DNA from: Lonepinella koalarum
GTDB taxonomy: Bacteria; Pseudomonadota; Gammaproteobacteria; Enterobacterales; Pasteurellaceae
DNA length: 64,000 nucleotides
Direction: 5' to 3'
Assembly: GCF_042926695.1 (NCBI RefSeq)
Contig: NZ_CP170642.1
Location: forward strand, 1,674,001 to 1,738,000
The translations under genes and the position numbers were made by a program. Each line of letters begins with the position of its first letter. The first letter of the stretch is position 1. Below are positions 24,856 through 33,449 of this stretch, piece by piece. A model generated the notes under the pieces. The model did not search any database and had not been told where the DNA came from. It worked only from the letters and a program-made list of their open reading frames with translations.

Positions 24856-25692
24856 ATGCTAAAAATTACTAAGATCTTTAACAACAACGCTATCTTGGCA
24901 GAAAATGAACATGGCACAGAATTAGTTATTTTGGGCAAAGGCATTTCCTTTAACAAAAAAGTGGGAGATTTGGTTAATGAGCAAGCTATTGAGAAGACCT
25001 TTAGTTTAAATAAAAGTATTTTTGCGACTCATTTAACTGAAATTTTAAGTGAAATTCCACCACAATATTTTCGTTTAACCCATCGTATTATCAACCACGC
25101 CAATCATCTGTTAGGGACGGAATTGTCCAATAATATTTATGTCAGTTTAACCGATCATATTTATCATGCAGTAGAACGACTTCGTCATCAACAACCGATC
25201 CAAAATGGCTTGTCCTATGAAATTCAACGCCTCTATAAAAAGGAATTTGCCATTGGACAGTATGCGGTGCAATTAATTAATCGTGAAATGAAGGTGGAAA
25301 TGAGCGATGATGAAGCAGGATTTATCGCTTTACATATTTTTAATGCCCGTACAGACAGTGAAATGCCTGAAACTTATCGTACTATGCAAATCATTAAAGA
25401 TATTTTAGCGATTGTCGGTTATCATTTTAATCTGGTATTAGATCCTAATGATTTTGATTGCGGACGATTTATCACCCATTTACAACATTTTTCGCAACGC
25501 TTATTCTCCAATCAGGAAATACCCAATTTTGGTGATGATTTTCTCTATCAACAAACCCGAAAAGCCTATCCTGATGTGTATCAATGTGTGGAAAAAATTA
25601 ATAAATACTTAGTTAAAAATTTTGATAAAACCTTAAATCAAGATGAACAGTTATATTTAGCTATTCATATTCAACGCATTATTCGTAAATGA
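24856..25692 (+). CDS. BglG/LicT-family transcriptional antiterminator
   Basis: The 278-residue protein has an RNA-binding CAT domain (residues 1-55, MLKITKIFNNNAILAENEHG). PRD1 carries conserved histidines in RIINHANHLLG and DHIYHAVERLR, and PRD2 carries them around ALHIFNARTD and LAIHIQRI. Such proteins bind a leader RNA hairpin and prevent termination when the cognate PTS permease leaves them unphosphorylated. The start at 24856 fits the family N-terminus; the frame extends 7 codons upstream without support. It is convergent with bglA, and the bglF leader (32776-32804) holds a fitting RNA target. It is therefore probably the bgl regulator although nagE is its other neighbour. Confidence 0.93.
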   Translation: MLKITKIFNNNAILAENEHGTELVILGKGISFNKKVGDLVNEQAIEKTFSLNKSIFATHLTEILSEIPPQYFRLTHRIINHANHLLGTELSNNIYVSLTDHIYHAVERLRHQQPIQNGLSYEIQRLYKKEFAIGQYAVQLINREMKVEMSDDEAGFIALHIFNARTDSEMPETYRTMQIIKDILAIVGYHFNLVLDPNDFDCGRFITHLQHFSQRLFSNQEIPNFGDDFLYQQTRKAYPDVYQCVEKINKYLVKNFDKTLNQDEQLYLAIHIQRIIRK

Positions 25693-25716
25693 AAGTGCTA
25701 TCGCACAAAAGCAAAA

Positions 25717-25756
25717 AAGTGCGGTGTAAAAAATGCTGATTTTTTTCACCGCACTT
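25717..25756. terminator. Inverted uptake-sequence pair between antiterminator gene and bglA
   Basis: AAGTGCGGTG (25717-25726) and CACCGCACTT (25747-25756) form a 10-bp stem between two convergent genes. The interior carries T- and A-runs. Inverted uptake sequences commonly serve as bidirectional terminators in Pasteurellaceae. Confidence 0.75.
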
Positions 25757-25778
25757 GAAAGGTTGTGAAGACCTAAGG

Positions 25779-27239
25779 TTAGCCTAAATCTTCCCCATTG
25801 CTGGCAATGACTTTTTTATACCAATAGAATGAATCCTTGCGAATACGTTCGCCCGTGCCGTTGCCGTCATCGTCAATATCCACATAAATAAAGCCGTAGC
25901 GTTTACTCATTTCGGAGGTTGACATACTGACTAAATCAATCGGTCCCCATTCTAAATAACCCCAAAGATCCACACCGTCCGCAATGGCTTCTGCCATTTG
26001 TTCGATATGCGCTTTAAGATAATCAATACGGTAGCTATCGTGAATTTTACCGTTTTCAACTTGGTCATAAGCACCTAGCCCGTTTTCCACAATAAATAAC
26101 GGTTTTTGGTAGCGGTCGTACATATCGTTTAAGGTAATCCGCAAACCTACTGGGTCAATTTGCCAGCCCCAATCAGAGGCTTTTAAGTACGGATTTTTCA
26201 CCCCGTGTAAAAGATTACCGCCAATATCGCCATCTTCTTGCGGATGGGTCGTTACCGCTAAACTCATATAATAACTGAATGAAATATAGTCCACCGTATG
26301 CTGTTTCAAAATCTCATCATCGCCCACTTCCTTTTGGATCTGCACATTATTTTCCGCCCAATGACGTAACATATATTTCGGATATTCACCACGAGCATGA
26401 ACATCGGTAAAGAATAAGTTTTGTTGATTGCCCCATTGTGCTTGGCGTTGATCGGCAGGATCGGCGGTTAACGCATAATGATGTAAGCGTGCCAGCATAC
26501 AACCGATTTTGGCATTCGGATCAATTTCATGCAAGGCTTTAGTGGCAAGGCTACTCGCCAAAAATTGATGATGTAACGCTTGATATTTGGCACTTTCCTG
26601 TTGGGAGGCTTCTACCCGATCTAACACAACACCTGCCCCACAATAAGCACTGTGCATCGTCACCATATTGATCTCATTGAACGTTAGCCAATATTTCACT
26701 TTGCCTTTATAGCGGTTAAAGACAGTTTTCGCATAACGCACAAAGTGTGCTATCACTTCCCGCCCTAACCAGCCGTTGTATTTTTGGGTTAAACCCAACG
26801 GCGTTTCATAGTGCGAAAGCGTAACCATGGGTTCAATGCCATGTTTGTGCATTTCATCAAACATATCATCATAATATTTCAACCCTGCTTCATTGGGTTG
26901 CTCATCATAACCGTTCGGGAAAATTCTCGCCCAATGAATAGAAATACGAAAACATTTAAACCCCATTTCACCGAACAAGGCAATATCATCTTTATATTTA
27001 TGATAAAAATCAATACCATGACGTTTAGGGAAACGCCCCTCAAATTTGCCCGATAAAATCTCATCAATGCGGTCGGAAGAGACATCAATCGCTGCCGATT
27101 TTAGCCCGCGGATTTCTTTTGGCACATAAGCCACCATATCCGACCCTGCTAAACCTTTGCCGTCTTCGTCCCAACCGCCCTCAATTTGATTGGCTGCGGT
27201 GGCACCGCCCCATAAAAAGTCTTTTGGAAATTTACTCAT
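25779..27239 (-). CDS. bglA: 6-phospho-beta-glucosidase (GH1)
   Basis: The 486-residue GH1 enzyme has the acid/base Glu189 in YWLTFNEIN and the nucleophile Glu385 in LFIVENGLG. The C-terminal SKRYGFIYVD segment is typical of 6-phospho-beta-glucosidases. It hydrolyses cytoplasmic phospho-beta-glucosides (from cellobiose, salicin or arbutin) delivered by BglF to glucose-6-phosphate and an aglycone or sugar. It is the last gene of the bglF operon, 24 bases after the GH3 gene. Confidence 0.94.
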   Translation of the reverse strand: MSKFPKDFLWGGATAANQIEGGWDEDGKGLAGSDMVAYVPKEIRGLKSAAIDVSSDRIDEILSGKFEGRFPKRHGIDFYHKYKDDIALFGEMGFKCFRISIHWARIFPNGYDEQPNEAGLKYYDDMFDEMHKHGIEPMVTLSHYETPLGLTQKYNGWLGREVIAHFVRYAKTVFNRYKGKVKYWLTFNEINMVTMHSAYCGAGVVLDRVEASQQESAKYQALHHQFLASSLATKALHEIDPNAKIGCMLARLHHYALTADPADQRQAQWGNQQNLFFTDVHARGEYPKYMLRHWAENNVQIQKEVGDDEILKQHTVDYISFSYYMSLAVTTHPQEDGDIGGNLLHGVKNPYLKASDWGWQIDPVGLRITLNDMYDRYQKPLFIVENGLGAYDQVENGKIHDSYRIDYLKAHIEQMAEAIADGVDLWGYLEWGPIDLVSMSTSEMSKRYGFIYVDIDDDGNGTGERIRKDSFYWYKKVIASNGEDLG

Positions 27240-27263
27240 TATATTGTCCTCTGTTGATAAAAT

Positions 27264-29207
27264 TTAATTGAAACTGTAGCCATAAGGATAAAGCGGATTT
27301 TCACTATCATCTGGCAAAGCAGGATGTTGTTTTTCCACTGCCTGCATTGAACGTGGCAATTCAAACGGCAATTTGCCTTGAGCTTTAGCTTTGCCTGTGA
27401 CAACATCAAATAAAGCATTATCATCCGCGCCGAAATTTACCATCAGTACAGCGGCTTTATCCTTAATATTGGTTAAAATTGCTGGTCTGTCCATATATAC
27501 CGAAACAATGGTCGGTACATGAGTTTTGGCAAGACTTTGCACTACTTGATAATCTTTATCGGAAGCTAAAAAATTAAGCCGTCCCTCATGTTGCAAATTG
27601 CCAAAGAAATATTGACTATGCGGATATTCAAACGGCGTTTCAAGTCGAACAATGGCAAAATCCGCCTGTGAACGTTTTTTCACTACGGTAAAACCATATT
27701 GTTTGGCAATCATTGCATCCACATTATGCAAATAGACTTTTTTGCCACTTTGCACAGGCATTAAGCCATTATTTTCCAATAATACTTGGGCTTGTTGTTG
27801 AGCCTGATGAGCCAAGGCTTTAGTTTCAGCATTATTAAACACTGTTGCCGTTGCGGTGACATCAACATAAGGATTTTCAAATAAACCTAGTGCAAATTTT
27901 TGTTCAAGAATCCGCTGTACCGATTGAGCAAGGCGTTGTTCAGAAATCTCGCCATTTTTCACCGCACTTTGTAACGGTTCAACGTTATCCGTGCCGCCAA
28001 ATTGATCCAATCCTGCATTGAGTGCTTTCACATAGCGTTGTTGCACCGTTAAATTTTCCACGCCCCAAGGCATTGCCACTTGCTTTAAGGTTTGTGGATT
28101 AGCCTTAGTCGGGTTGGTACATTGGCTGGTACAATCACGAGTAATACCCCAATCGGACAAAATAATGCCTTTAAAGCTTTTTTCATTACGTAACAAATCC
28201 GTGAGTAATTGTTTGCTATAACCCGCCCCCACTTTTTCCAACGGTTGACCATTGACTGTTGCACCATTCAAAATCGGATAGGTTGGCATCACGCCAGCGG
28301 TGCTGGCAATAAATGCTCCGTCAAAGGCTTTGACATGCAAAGCGAAACTGTCTGCTGTATGTTGGGCGTTACGTCCGTAATAATTATGTCCGTCATAACC
28401 GTTCGGCTCGGCTCCATAGCCCACCCAGTGTTTCACAATGGTTGCCACACTCTGTGGATTTACCCCTTGATTGCCTTGTTGAAAGCCTTCAATATATGCA
28501 CCGACCTGTTGGCTCACTACGTCAGGATTAGAACCAAAAGTAGAAGTCACTCTCGACCAACGGGGTTCAGTCGCAAGATCCGCTTGCGGAGAAAGAGCTA
28601 CTTGAATCCCTACCGCACGATATTCTTTGCCAGCAATTTGCCCGAATTGTTGCGTCAACTGTGGATCATTTAAGGCGGCAAAACCTAAGGTTTCTGGCCA
28701 TTTAGAAAAACCCTCGTTAACTGGTGTACCTGCTACACGCAAGAAATGATGACGCGGATCGGAACTGACCGAAAGCGGAATCGCAAATTCAGTTTGCTCC
28801 GCCACTTGTTGAGCCAGATTATTTTGTTCAGCGAAGTTGGCTGGCGTAGTGGCAAGGCGTGTGATCAAATGGTTGACATGTTTAGTTTGCACCAAATTTT
28901 TTAGCTCAACTAAATCATATTCAGTAGTCGAATCCTTTTTATTTGGCAAAGTAGAATGAAACATCAATCCCACTTTCTGCTCAATGGAAAGACGGGTAGT
29001 TAAATCTTTGGCTCGTTGCTCAGGGCTATTTCGCCAGTCTTCAAAAGGTTCTAATTTACCGTTTCGGTTGAAATCTTTAAAACGTAAGCCGTTTAGCTCA
29101 AGAATGGGTAAAATTTTTGCCCCCAACTCTGGTTGTTGTACGGATTGACTGACACAAGCAGCAAGCACTAAGGTTGCTACAGGTAATAATTTGAAAATAG
29201 TTTTCAT
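27264..29207 (-). CDS. GH3-family beta-glucosidase lipoprotein
   Basis: From the ATG at 29207 (AAGGAG upstream) the protein is 647 residues. The lipoprotein signal peptide has lipobox LAAC (Cys18), and an EF-hand-like loop DFNRNGKLEPFEDW lies at 45-58. The GH3 barrel (KHWVGYGAEPNGYDGHN) contains the nucleophile Asp352 in GIILSDWG, and a GH3 C-terminal domain follows. It would act on beta-glycosides in the periplasm or at the outer membrane. An exported glucosidase beside a PTS/phospho-glucosidase route is unusual: it may trim oligosaccharides or glycosides before uptake. The substrate cannot be fixed from sequence. Confidence 0.85.
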   Translation of the reverse strand: MKTIFKLLPVATLVLAACVSQSVQQPELGAKILPILELNGLRFKDFNRNGKLEPFEDWRNSPEQRAKDLTTRLSIEQKVGLMFHSTLPNKKDSTTEYDLVELKNLVQTKHVNHLITRLATTPANFAEQNNLAQQVAEQTEFAIPLSVSSDPRHHFLRVAGTPVNEGFSKWPETLGFAALNDPQLTQQFGQIAGKEYRAVGIQVALSPQADLATEPRWSRVTSTFGSNPDVVSQQVGAYIEGFQQGNQGVNPQSVATIVKHWVGYGAEPNGYDGHNYYGRNAQHTADSFALHVKAFDGAFIASTAGVMPTYPILNGATVNGQPLEKVGAGYSKQLLTDLLRNEKSFKGIILSDWGITRDCTSQCTNPTKANPQTLKQVAMPWGVENLTVQQRYVKALNAGLDQFGGTDNVEPLQSAVKNGEISEQRLAQSVQRILEQKFALGLFENPYVDVTATATVFNNAETKALAHQAQQQAQVLLENNGLMPVQSGKKVYLHNVDAMIAKQYGFTVVKKRSQADFAIVRLETPFEYPHSQYFFGNLQHEGRLNFLASDKDYQVVQSLAKTHVPTIVSVYMDRPAILTNIKDKAAVLMVNFGADDNALFDVVTGKAKAQGKLPFELPRSMQAVEKQHPALPDDSENPLYPYGYSFN

Positions 29208-29217
29208 GCTTTTCTCC

Positions 29218-30690
29218 TTATTTTCGTTGATCATTCAACCAAGTAAATAAATTGGAATAGCTTTTTCCATTAAATTTAGCTTGGAAGTTACCGCCAAAGT
29301 TGGCGTTACTTGGTTCAAAGCCATAATTTGGTGCTGTTGCGGATAAAATCTTGGTGGGGTTTTGTACGCCACCCACTTGATCATTTAGCACATAAATCCA
29401 CGAAAAATGCCCAGAATATCGGGTATTTGGAGTATCTGTACCTTGCACCGTTTCAAAATAGGAAAACCACACATTTTTTGCACCTGCTTTGAGTAAGGCT
29501 TGATAGGTCGGTTGCGAATATTTGTGCGGATTCACGACAGGATCATCGTTTGATGCCACAAACCAAATGGGTATATGTTTAATTTTATTGGCTTTTGCGG
29601 TGCTAAACCAACGGCTATCGGTTGTTACAAAGGCTTCCGTACCCGTGCCTTGTTGGGTGACATATTGCCCTTGATTATCTTTTTTATGTTGGAAATAAGC
29701 GTAAGCCTCACAAATTGGATAAGCCGCAGCAAAATAGCGCGGATAATTAACCAGCATATTCACCGTCATATAGCCACCGTTGGAATCACCGCCTAAATAA
29801 ATACGGCGACTATCTACATCAGGATTGGATTTTACATAGGCTTTAATGGTATCCATTAAAATTTGCGTATAACGAGATGGGTTCGCTCCACCGCCATTTT
29901 TGCCGTCCCCCTCATCCATCCAATAGGTTGGCGTTTGCACGACCAACACATAAGCACCAGTTTGTTTACCCGCATGGAAATAATGCTGAATCGGTGATTT
30001 GGCTAAGGCTGAGGCTTCATTACCTAAAATCGCAATATCAGGATCGGTGCCGCCCTCGCCTTGTCCGTGTAACCAAATAATCAACGGATTCTTTTCACCT
30101 TGTTTTAAATTCTCAGGTTCAAAAGCGGCAGTTTGTAGGGTTAATTTTTCAATTTTCCGATTGTATGGATTTCGATAATTGCCCGAAAACGCACTGCGCA
30201 CGTTAAACAATGCGGTGTCTGGCACAAGGCGGTTGTTGATTGCATCTTGATCGAGATTTAAGGAATAATTTTTACCATTAATCGTCAATGACTGAATAGC
30301 GGTTTGAACCCGATACTCTGTCGCCCATTCATTCATAAATTTTTGTATATTATAAACAAACGGCGATGCCACATAGCTATGGTCTTGATAAGGCACGGTT
30401 AGCTCCAACGTGATGAACCTTGATTTAGCTTGCGGATTACCTTGAGCATCTGAAATATAAGCATTTTTCAGCTCACGTTGCACGCCTGCGGTAGTAATGC
30501 TGATATGCTGGTTGTCAAGACTCGTTACTTCATCGTTTAATGCAATAATCACTTTCGGCACATTCGGTCCACCCTCTTGCCCTTGCACCAAAATCGTCGT
30601 TTTAGCTTGTTGAGAATAAGGCGGATTGACTGCTTGGCATCCGCTTAACAAGGCAGTAGCAGCGAAAGTTAACATCAATAATTTTTTCAT
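29218..30690 (-). CDS. Lipoprotein alpha/beta-hydrolase (putative carbohydrate esterase)
   Basis: The start at 30690 (AGGAG upstream) gives 490 residues with a lipoprotein signal peptide and lipobox LSGC (Cys18). A beta-rich N-terminal region is followed by an alpha/beta-hydrolase domain with oxyanion loop WLHGQGEGG (206-214) and nucleophile Ser303 in LGGDSNGGYM. The Asp and His are likely in ASNDDPVV and YSGHFSW. It resembles exported polysaccharide and PHB-depolymerase-like esterases. Being in the bgl operon beside a GH3 lipoprotein, it may remove acyl groups from plant-type glycosides. That role is inference. Confidence 0.78.
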   Translation of the reverse strand: MKKLLMLTFAATALLSGCQAVNPPYSQQAKTTILVQGQEGGPNVPKVIIALNDEVTSLDNQHISITTAGVQRELKNAYISDAQGNPQAKSRFITLELTVPYQDHSYVASPFVYNIQKFMNEWATEYRVQTAIQSLTINGKNYSLNLDQDAINNRLVPDTALFNVRSAFSGNYRNPYNRKIEKLTLQTAAFEPENLKQGEKNPLIIWLHGQGEGGTDPDIAILGNEASALAKSPIQHYFHAGKQTGAYVLVVQTPTYWMDEGDGKNGGGANPSRYTQILMDTIKAYVKSNPDVDSRRIYLGGDSNGGYMTVNMLVNYPRYFAAAYPICEAYAYFQHKKDNQGQYVTQQGTGTEAFVTTDSRWFSTAKANKIKHIPIWFVASNDDPVVNPHKYSQPTYQALLKAGAKNVWFSYFETVQGTDTPNTRYSGHFSWIYVLNDQVGGVQNPTKILSATAPNYGFEPSNANFGGNFQAKFNGKSYSNLFTWLNDQRK

Positions 30691-30705
30691 TGTGAATTTC
30701 TCCTC

Positions 30706-30756
30706 AAAAGTGCGGTGATTTTTAGCAAAATTTTTTATTTTTTGCACCGCACTTTT
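30706..30756. repeat. Inverted uptake-sequence pair between bglF and the esterase gene
   Basis: AAAAGTGCGGTG (30706-30717) and CACCGCACTTTT (30745-30756) form a perfect 12-bp stem upstream of the esterase ribosome site. It may act as a partial terminator, reducing expression after bglF, as well as a DNA-uptake signal. Confidence 0.75.
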
Positions 30757-30801
30757 TAAATTTAAACTATATTCTCTACGCTTAAACGGAGAGAAAAGCC
30801 G

Positions 30802-32685
30802 TTATGCCGTGGTGGTTTGTAATACTTTTATTAACGGTTCATTTTGCGCAATATGTGGTTCGGTGGTAACAATCACATCAAGATAACGCTCGCTATTGGC
30901 AATAATTACTGGAGTCATGACAGAATAGCCGGCTTGAGTAATTGCCTCAATATCAAATCTACCTAATAGCTGCCCTGCAGAAATATGCTCACCGTCTGTT
31001 ACCAAGGCTTCAAAATATTTACCACCTAGCTGTACGGTATCCATACCAATATGAATCAGAATTTCCAAGCCATCATCGGACACAATATTGTAAGCGTGTT
31101 TAGTCGGGAAAATTGAGCTAACGATGCCGTTAACCGGTGAAGTCAATTCGCCTTTAGTCGGCAAAATCGCAACGCCTTTGCCAAGTGCTTCGGAGGAAAA
31201 CATTGGATCTTCAATGCTGGTTAATTTATGCACCTCTCCCTGTAACGGGCTGATTAAACTGAATTTTTCTAATGGAATAGCGTGAACGACAGTATTTGCT
31301 GATGTGTCAGTCGGCTCTACATTATCAGCGGATTTTGGCAACATCTTATCGTTATAGCCGAAAAGATAGGTTAATAAACAGCCTACGATAAAAGCGGTGG
31401 CTAAACCGAAAGAATAGGATAACAAAGAACTTTCTGGTCCAATTAATACAGGATAAAGCAATAATCCGCTGAAACCAAAAGCAAAACATTTCACCGTACT
31501 CAATGTCATTACCGCCCCGCCAATCGCACCACCGACAACACCATAAATAAACGGTTTTTTAAAGCGTAAGGTAATCCCGTAAATTAATGGCTCGGTAATC
31601 CCCAAAACACCTGAAAAAGCGGTTGAGCCAGCTAGGGATTTAATCTCTTTATTGCGTGATTTTAAAAATACCGCAAAAGTCGCTCCCGCTTGCCCAAGTA
31701 CGGCGGCCCCTGTTAATGGCGCAATCACATCAAAGCCAATCACTGCCATATTGTTAATCATAATCGGCACCACACTCCAGTGAATACCAAAAATCACCAA
31801 CACTTGCCAAATACCGCCCACAAATAAACCTGTTAGCACGGGGCTGACTTCCATCATCCAAGACAGCGCAGAAGCCAAAGCCTGTCCAATACCTGAACCG
31901 ATGGGACCGATCACGAGCAACGTTAATGGTACAACCACAGCTAAGGTACAAGCTGGTGCAAAGAAATTCCGCACCGATTCATGCCAGATTTTTTCAAAAA
32001 AGCGTTGTACATAAGATTGAGCCCACACCGCCAGTAAAATTGGAATCACGCTGTAAGTGTAAGTCATGACTGCCACATCAAAACCAAATAATACCAAGCC
32101 TTGACCTTGGCTGGCTATTTCTACCAAAGAAGGGTAAAGCAAGGCAGTGGCAACACCAACCGCAATATAAGGACTGGTTTTTAATTTTTGTGAACTTGAA
32201 AAAGCCAAAAAGACGGGTAAGAAATAAAAGGTGGCACTGGCAGTGGCATCTAACACCAAATAAGTCCCCGATTGCGGATCGATCCAACCTGCCACAGAAA
32301 GAATAGCTAATACCCCTTTAAGAATCCCTGAACCTGCCATGACCCCAATCATTGGCGTAAAGGAGCCGGCTAAGAAATCAATCGCCCGATTAATCACACT
32401 AGCCTTCGGTAAATCTTTTGCATTGCCTGCTTCAATATTGGCAATATTCATTATTTCCGCATAGACTTTCGGTACATTATTACCAATCACCACCTGAAAT
32501 TGTCCGCCACTTTCTACCACACTAATCACCCCAGCGGTCTGATTGAGTGCTTCTTTATCCGCTTTGGTACGGTCTTTTAACACAAAACGTAATCTTGTTG
32601 CACAATGTACTAAGGAATGTACATTTTGCTCACCGCCCACTAAGCGGAGAATGTCCTGTGCGAGTTTGCCAAAATCTTTTGCCAT
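30802..32685 (-). CDS. bglF: Beta-glucoside PTS permease EIIBCA
   Basis: The 627-residue three-domain permease has IIB with active Cys28 in LVHCATRLRF. IIC covers about 105-460 (GIHWSVVPIMINNMAVIGFDVI and GITEPLIYGITLRFKKP). A C-terminal IIA of the glucose type contains LIHIGMDTVQLGG with the phosphoryl-accepting His. It transports and phosphorylates aryl-beta-glucosides or cellobiose and, in E. coli, also controls the BglG antiterminator by phosphorylation. It is the first gene of the operon, preceded by a CRP site, promoter and antitermination leader. Confidence 0.93.
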   Translation of the reverse strand: MAKDFGKLAQDILRLVGGEQNVHSLVHCATRLRFVLKDRTKADKEALNQTAGVISVVESGGQFQVVIGNNVPKVYAEIMNIANIEAGNAKDLPKASVINRAIDFLAGSFTPMIGVMAGSGILKGVLAILSVAGWIDPQSGTYLVLDATASATFYFLPVFLAFSSSQKLKTSPYIAVGVATALLYPSLVEIASQGQGLVLFGFDVAVMTYTYSVIPILLAVWAQSYVQRFFEKIWHESVRNFFAPACTLAVVVPLTLLVIGPIGSGIGQALASALSWMMEVSPVLTGLFVGGIWQVLVIFGIHWSVVPIMINNMAVIGFDVIAPLTGAAVLGQAGATFAVFLKSRNKEIKSLAGSTAFSGVLGITEPLIYGITLRFKKPFIYGVVGGAIGGAVMTLSTVKCFAFGFSGLLLYPVLIGPESSLLSYSFGLATAFIVGCLLTYLFGYNDKMLPKSADNVEPTDTSANTVVHAIPLEKFSLISPLQGEVHKLTSIEDPMFSSEALGKGVAILPTKGELTSPVNGIVSSIFPTKHAYNIVSDDGLEILIHIGMDTVQLGGKYFEALVTDGEHISAGQLLGRFDIEAITQAGYSVMTPVIIANSERYLDVIVTTEPHIAQNEPLIKVLQTTTA

Positions 32686-32718
32686 AATGAATTCCTCTTA
32701 AAATTTAAAATTGCTAGG

Positions 32719-32782
32719 CAATAAAAAAGCCTAAGCAAAATAACACTTTCACTTTCATAGGAAAGAATCATTTTGCTTAGGC
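32719..32782 (-). terminator. Leader terminator of the bglF operon
   Basis: On the minus strand GCCTAAGCAAAAT (32782-32770) pairs perfectly over 13 bp with ATTTTGCTTAGGC (32741-32729), followed by TTTTTTATTG. This is a textbook intrinsic terminator upstream of bglF, so transcription should stop before the gene unless antiterminated. Confidence 0.93.
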
Positions 32783-32804
32783 TTGCCGAATTAACGTAAC
32801 ACCC
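32776..32804 (-). promoter_or_regulatory. Ribonucleic antiterminator (RAT) element
   Basis: The minus-strand leader reads GGGTGTTACG, TTAATTC, GGCAAGCC in order, matching the BglG/LicT target pattern (GGxTTGTTACTG-loop-GCAGGCAAxACC). It overlaps the left arm of the leader terminator, so the two RNA folds exclude each other. This is the expected binding site of the antiterminator at 24856-25692. Confidence 0.87.
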
Positions 32805-32822
32805 TAAGTGCTAATGTGGGTT

Positions 32823-32851
32823 AGTATAGTTAGCAAAAGAATAAATTGTAA
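32823..32851 (-). promoter_or_regulatory. Predicted bglF promoter
   Basis: The minus strand has -10 TATACT (32828-32823) and a weak -35 TTACAA (32851-32846) with a 17-base spacer. The implied start near 32816 puts the CRP site centre at about -61, the class I position. Confidence 0.65.
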
Positions 32852-32866
32852 AGAAACAATTTATAA

Positions 32867-32888
32867 AAATGTGATCATGATCACAAAA
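32867..32888. promoter_or_regulatory. CRP binding site for the bgl operon
   Basis: TGTGATCATGATCACA (32870-32885) is a perfect CRP palindrome with A-rich flanks. It indicates catabolite control of the bgl operon. Confidence 0.9.
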
Positions 32889-32906
32889 TTTTATTGAAAT
32901 AGTACA

Positions 32907-32931
32907 AAAGTGCAGTTTTTTACCGCACTTT
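32907..32931. repeat. Imperfect inverted uptake-sequence pair after yajQ
   Basis: AAAGTGCAGT and ACCGCACTTT form a 10-bp stem with one mismatch just beyond the yajQ stop, on the minus strand. It is a probable terminator for yajQ. Confidence 0.5.
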
Positions 32932-32948
32932 GCCGTTTTTAGCATAGG

Positions 32949-33440
32949 TTAATCACGGAAATTATTAAATTGGAATGGCTGCCCCAATTCCGCACCTTTA
33001 ACTAATTGAATTGCAGCTTGTAAATCATCACGAGATTTGCCCGTCACACGCACTTGTTCCCCTTGAATTTGGGTTTGTACTTTGATTTTGCTGTCTTTAA
33101 TCAATTTAACCAGCTTTTTCGCCATGTCGGTTTCAATCCCTTGTTTTAATTTGATTTCTTTGGAATACAATTTGCCGTGATGTTCGCTTTCGGACGGAAC
33201 ATCTAAAGATGTGCTATCAATATCACGTTTAATACAAGAGCCGATTAAAATTTCTAACAGTTGTTCTAATTGGAAATCTGATTCAGAAGTGATTTTTATG
33301 CTTTCATTTTTTTCGTTCAGTTCAATCACCGCTTCTACGCCACGAAAATCATAACGTGAGCTTAATACTCGGTTGGCGTTTTCCACCGCATTACGCACTT
33401 CGTGCATGGTGAGTTCAGATACAATATCAAATGATGGCAT
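32949..33440 (-). CDS. yajQ: YajQ-family nucleotide-binding protein
   Basis: The 163-residue protein has the full YajQ pattern: MPSFDIVSELTMHEVRNAVENANR, YDFRGVEAVIELNEKNE and RVTGKSRDDLQAAIQL. It is a cytoplasmic two-domain protein that binds RNA or nucleotides; some homologues bind cyclic-di-GMP. AGGAG precedes the start. It lies 9 bases after serB on the same strand, a likely operon. Confidence 0.93.
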   Translation of the reverse strand: MPSFDIVSELTMHEVRNAVENANRVLSSRYDFRGVEAVIELNEKNESIKITSESDFQLEQLLEILIGSCIKRDIDSTSLDVPSESEHHGKLYSKEIKLKQGIETDMAKKLVKLIKDSKIKVQTQIQGEQVRVTGKSRDDLQAAIQLVKGAELGQPFQFNNFRD

Positions 33441-33449
33441 TTTGTTCTC

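Noticed and set aside
25717..25756. Repeated GTGCGGT elements considered as CRISPR-like repeats
   Set aside because: They are scattered, single or inverted, and match the Pasteurellaceae uptake signal; no regular spacers.
27264..29207. GH3 lipoprotein considered as a second NagZ
   Set aside because: It lacks the NagZ KHFPGHG loop, is exported and has the long two-domain beta-glucosidase layout.
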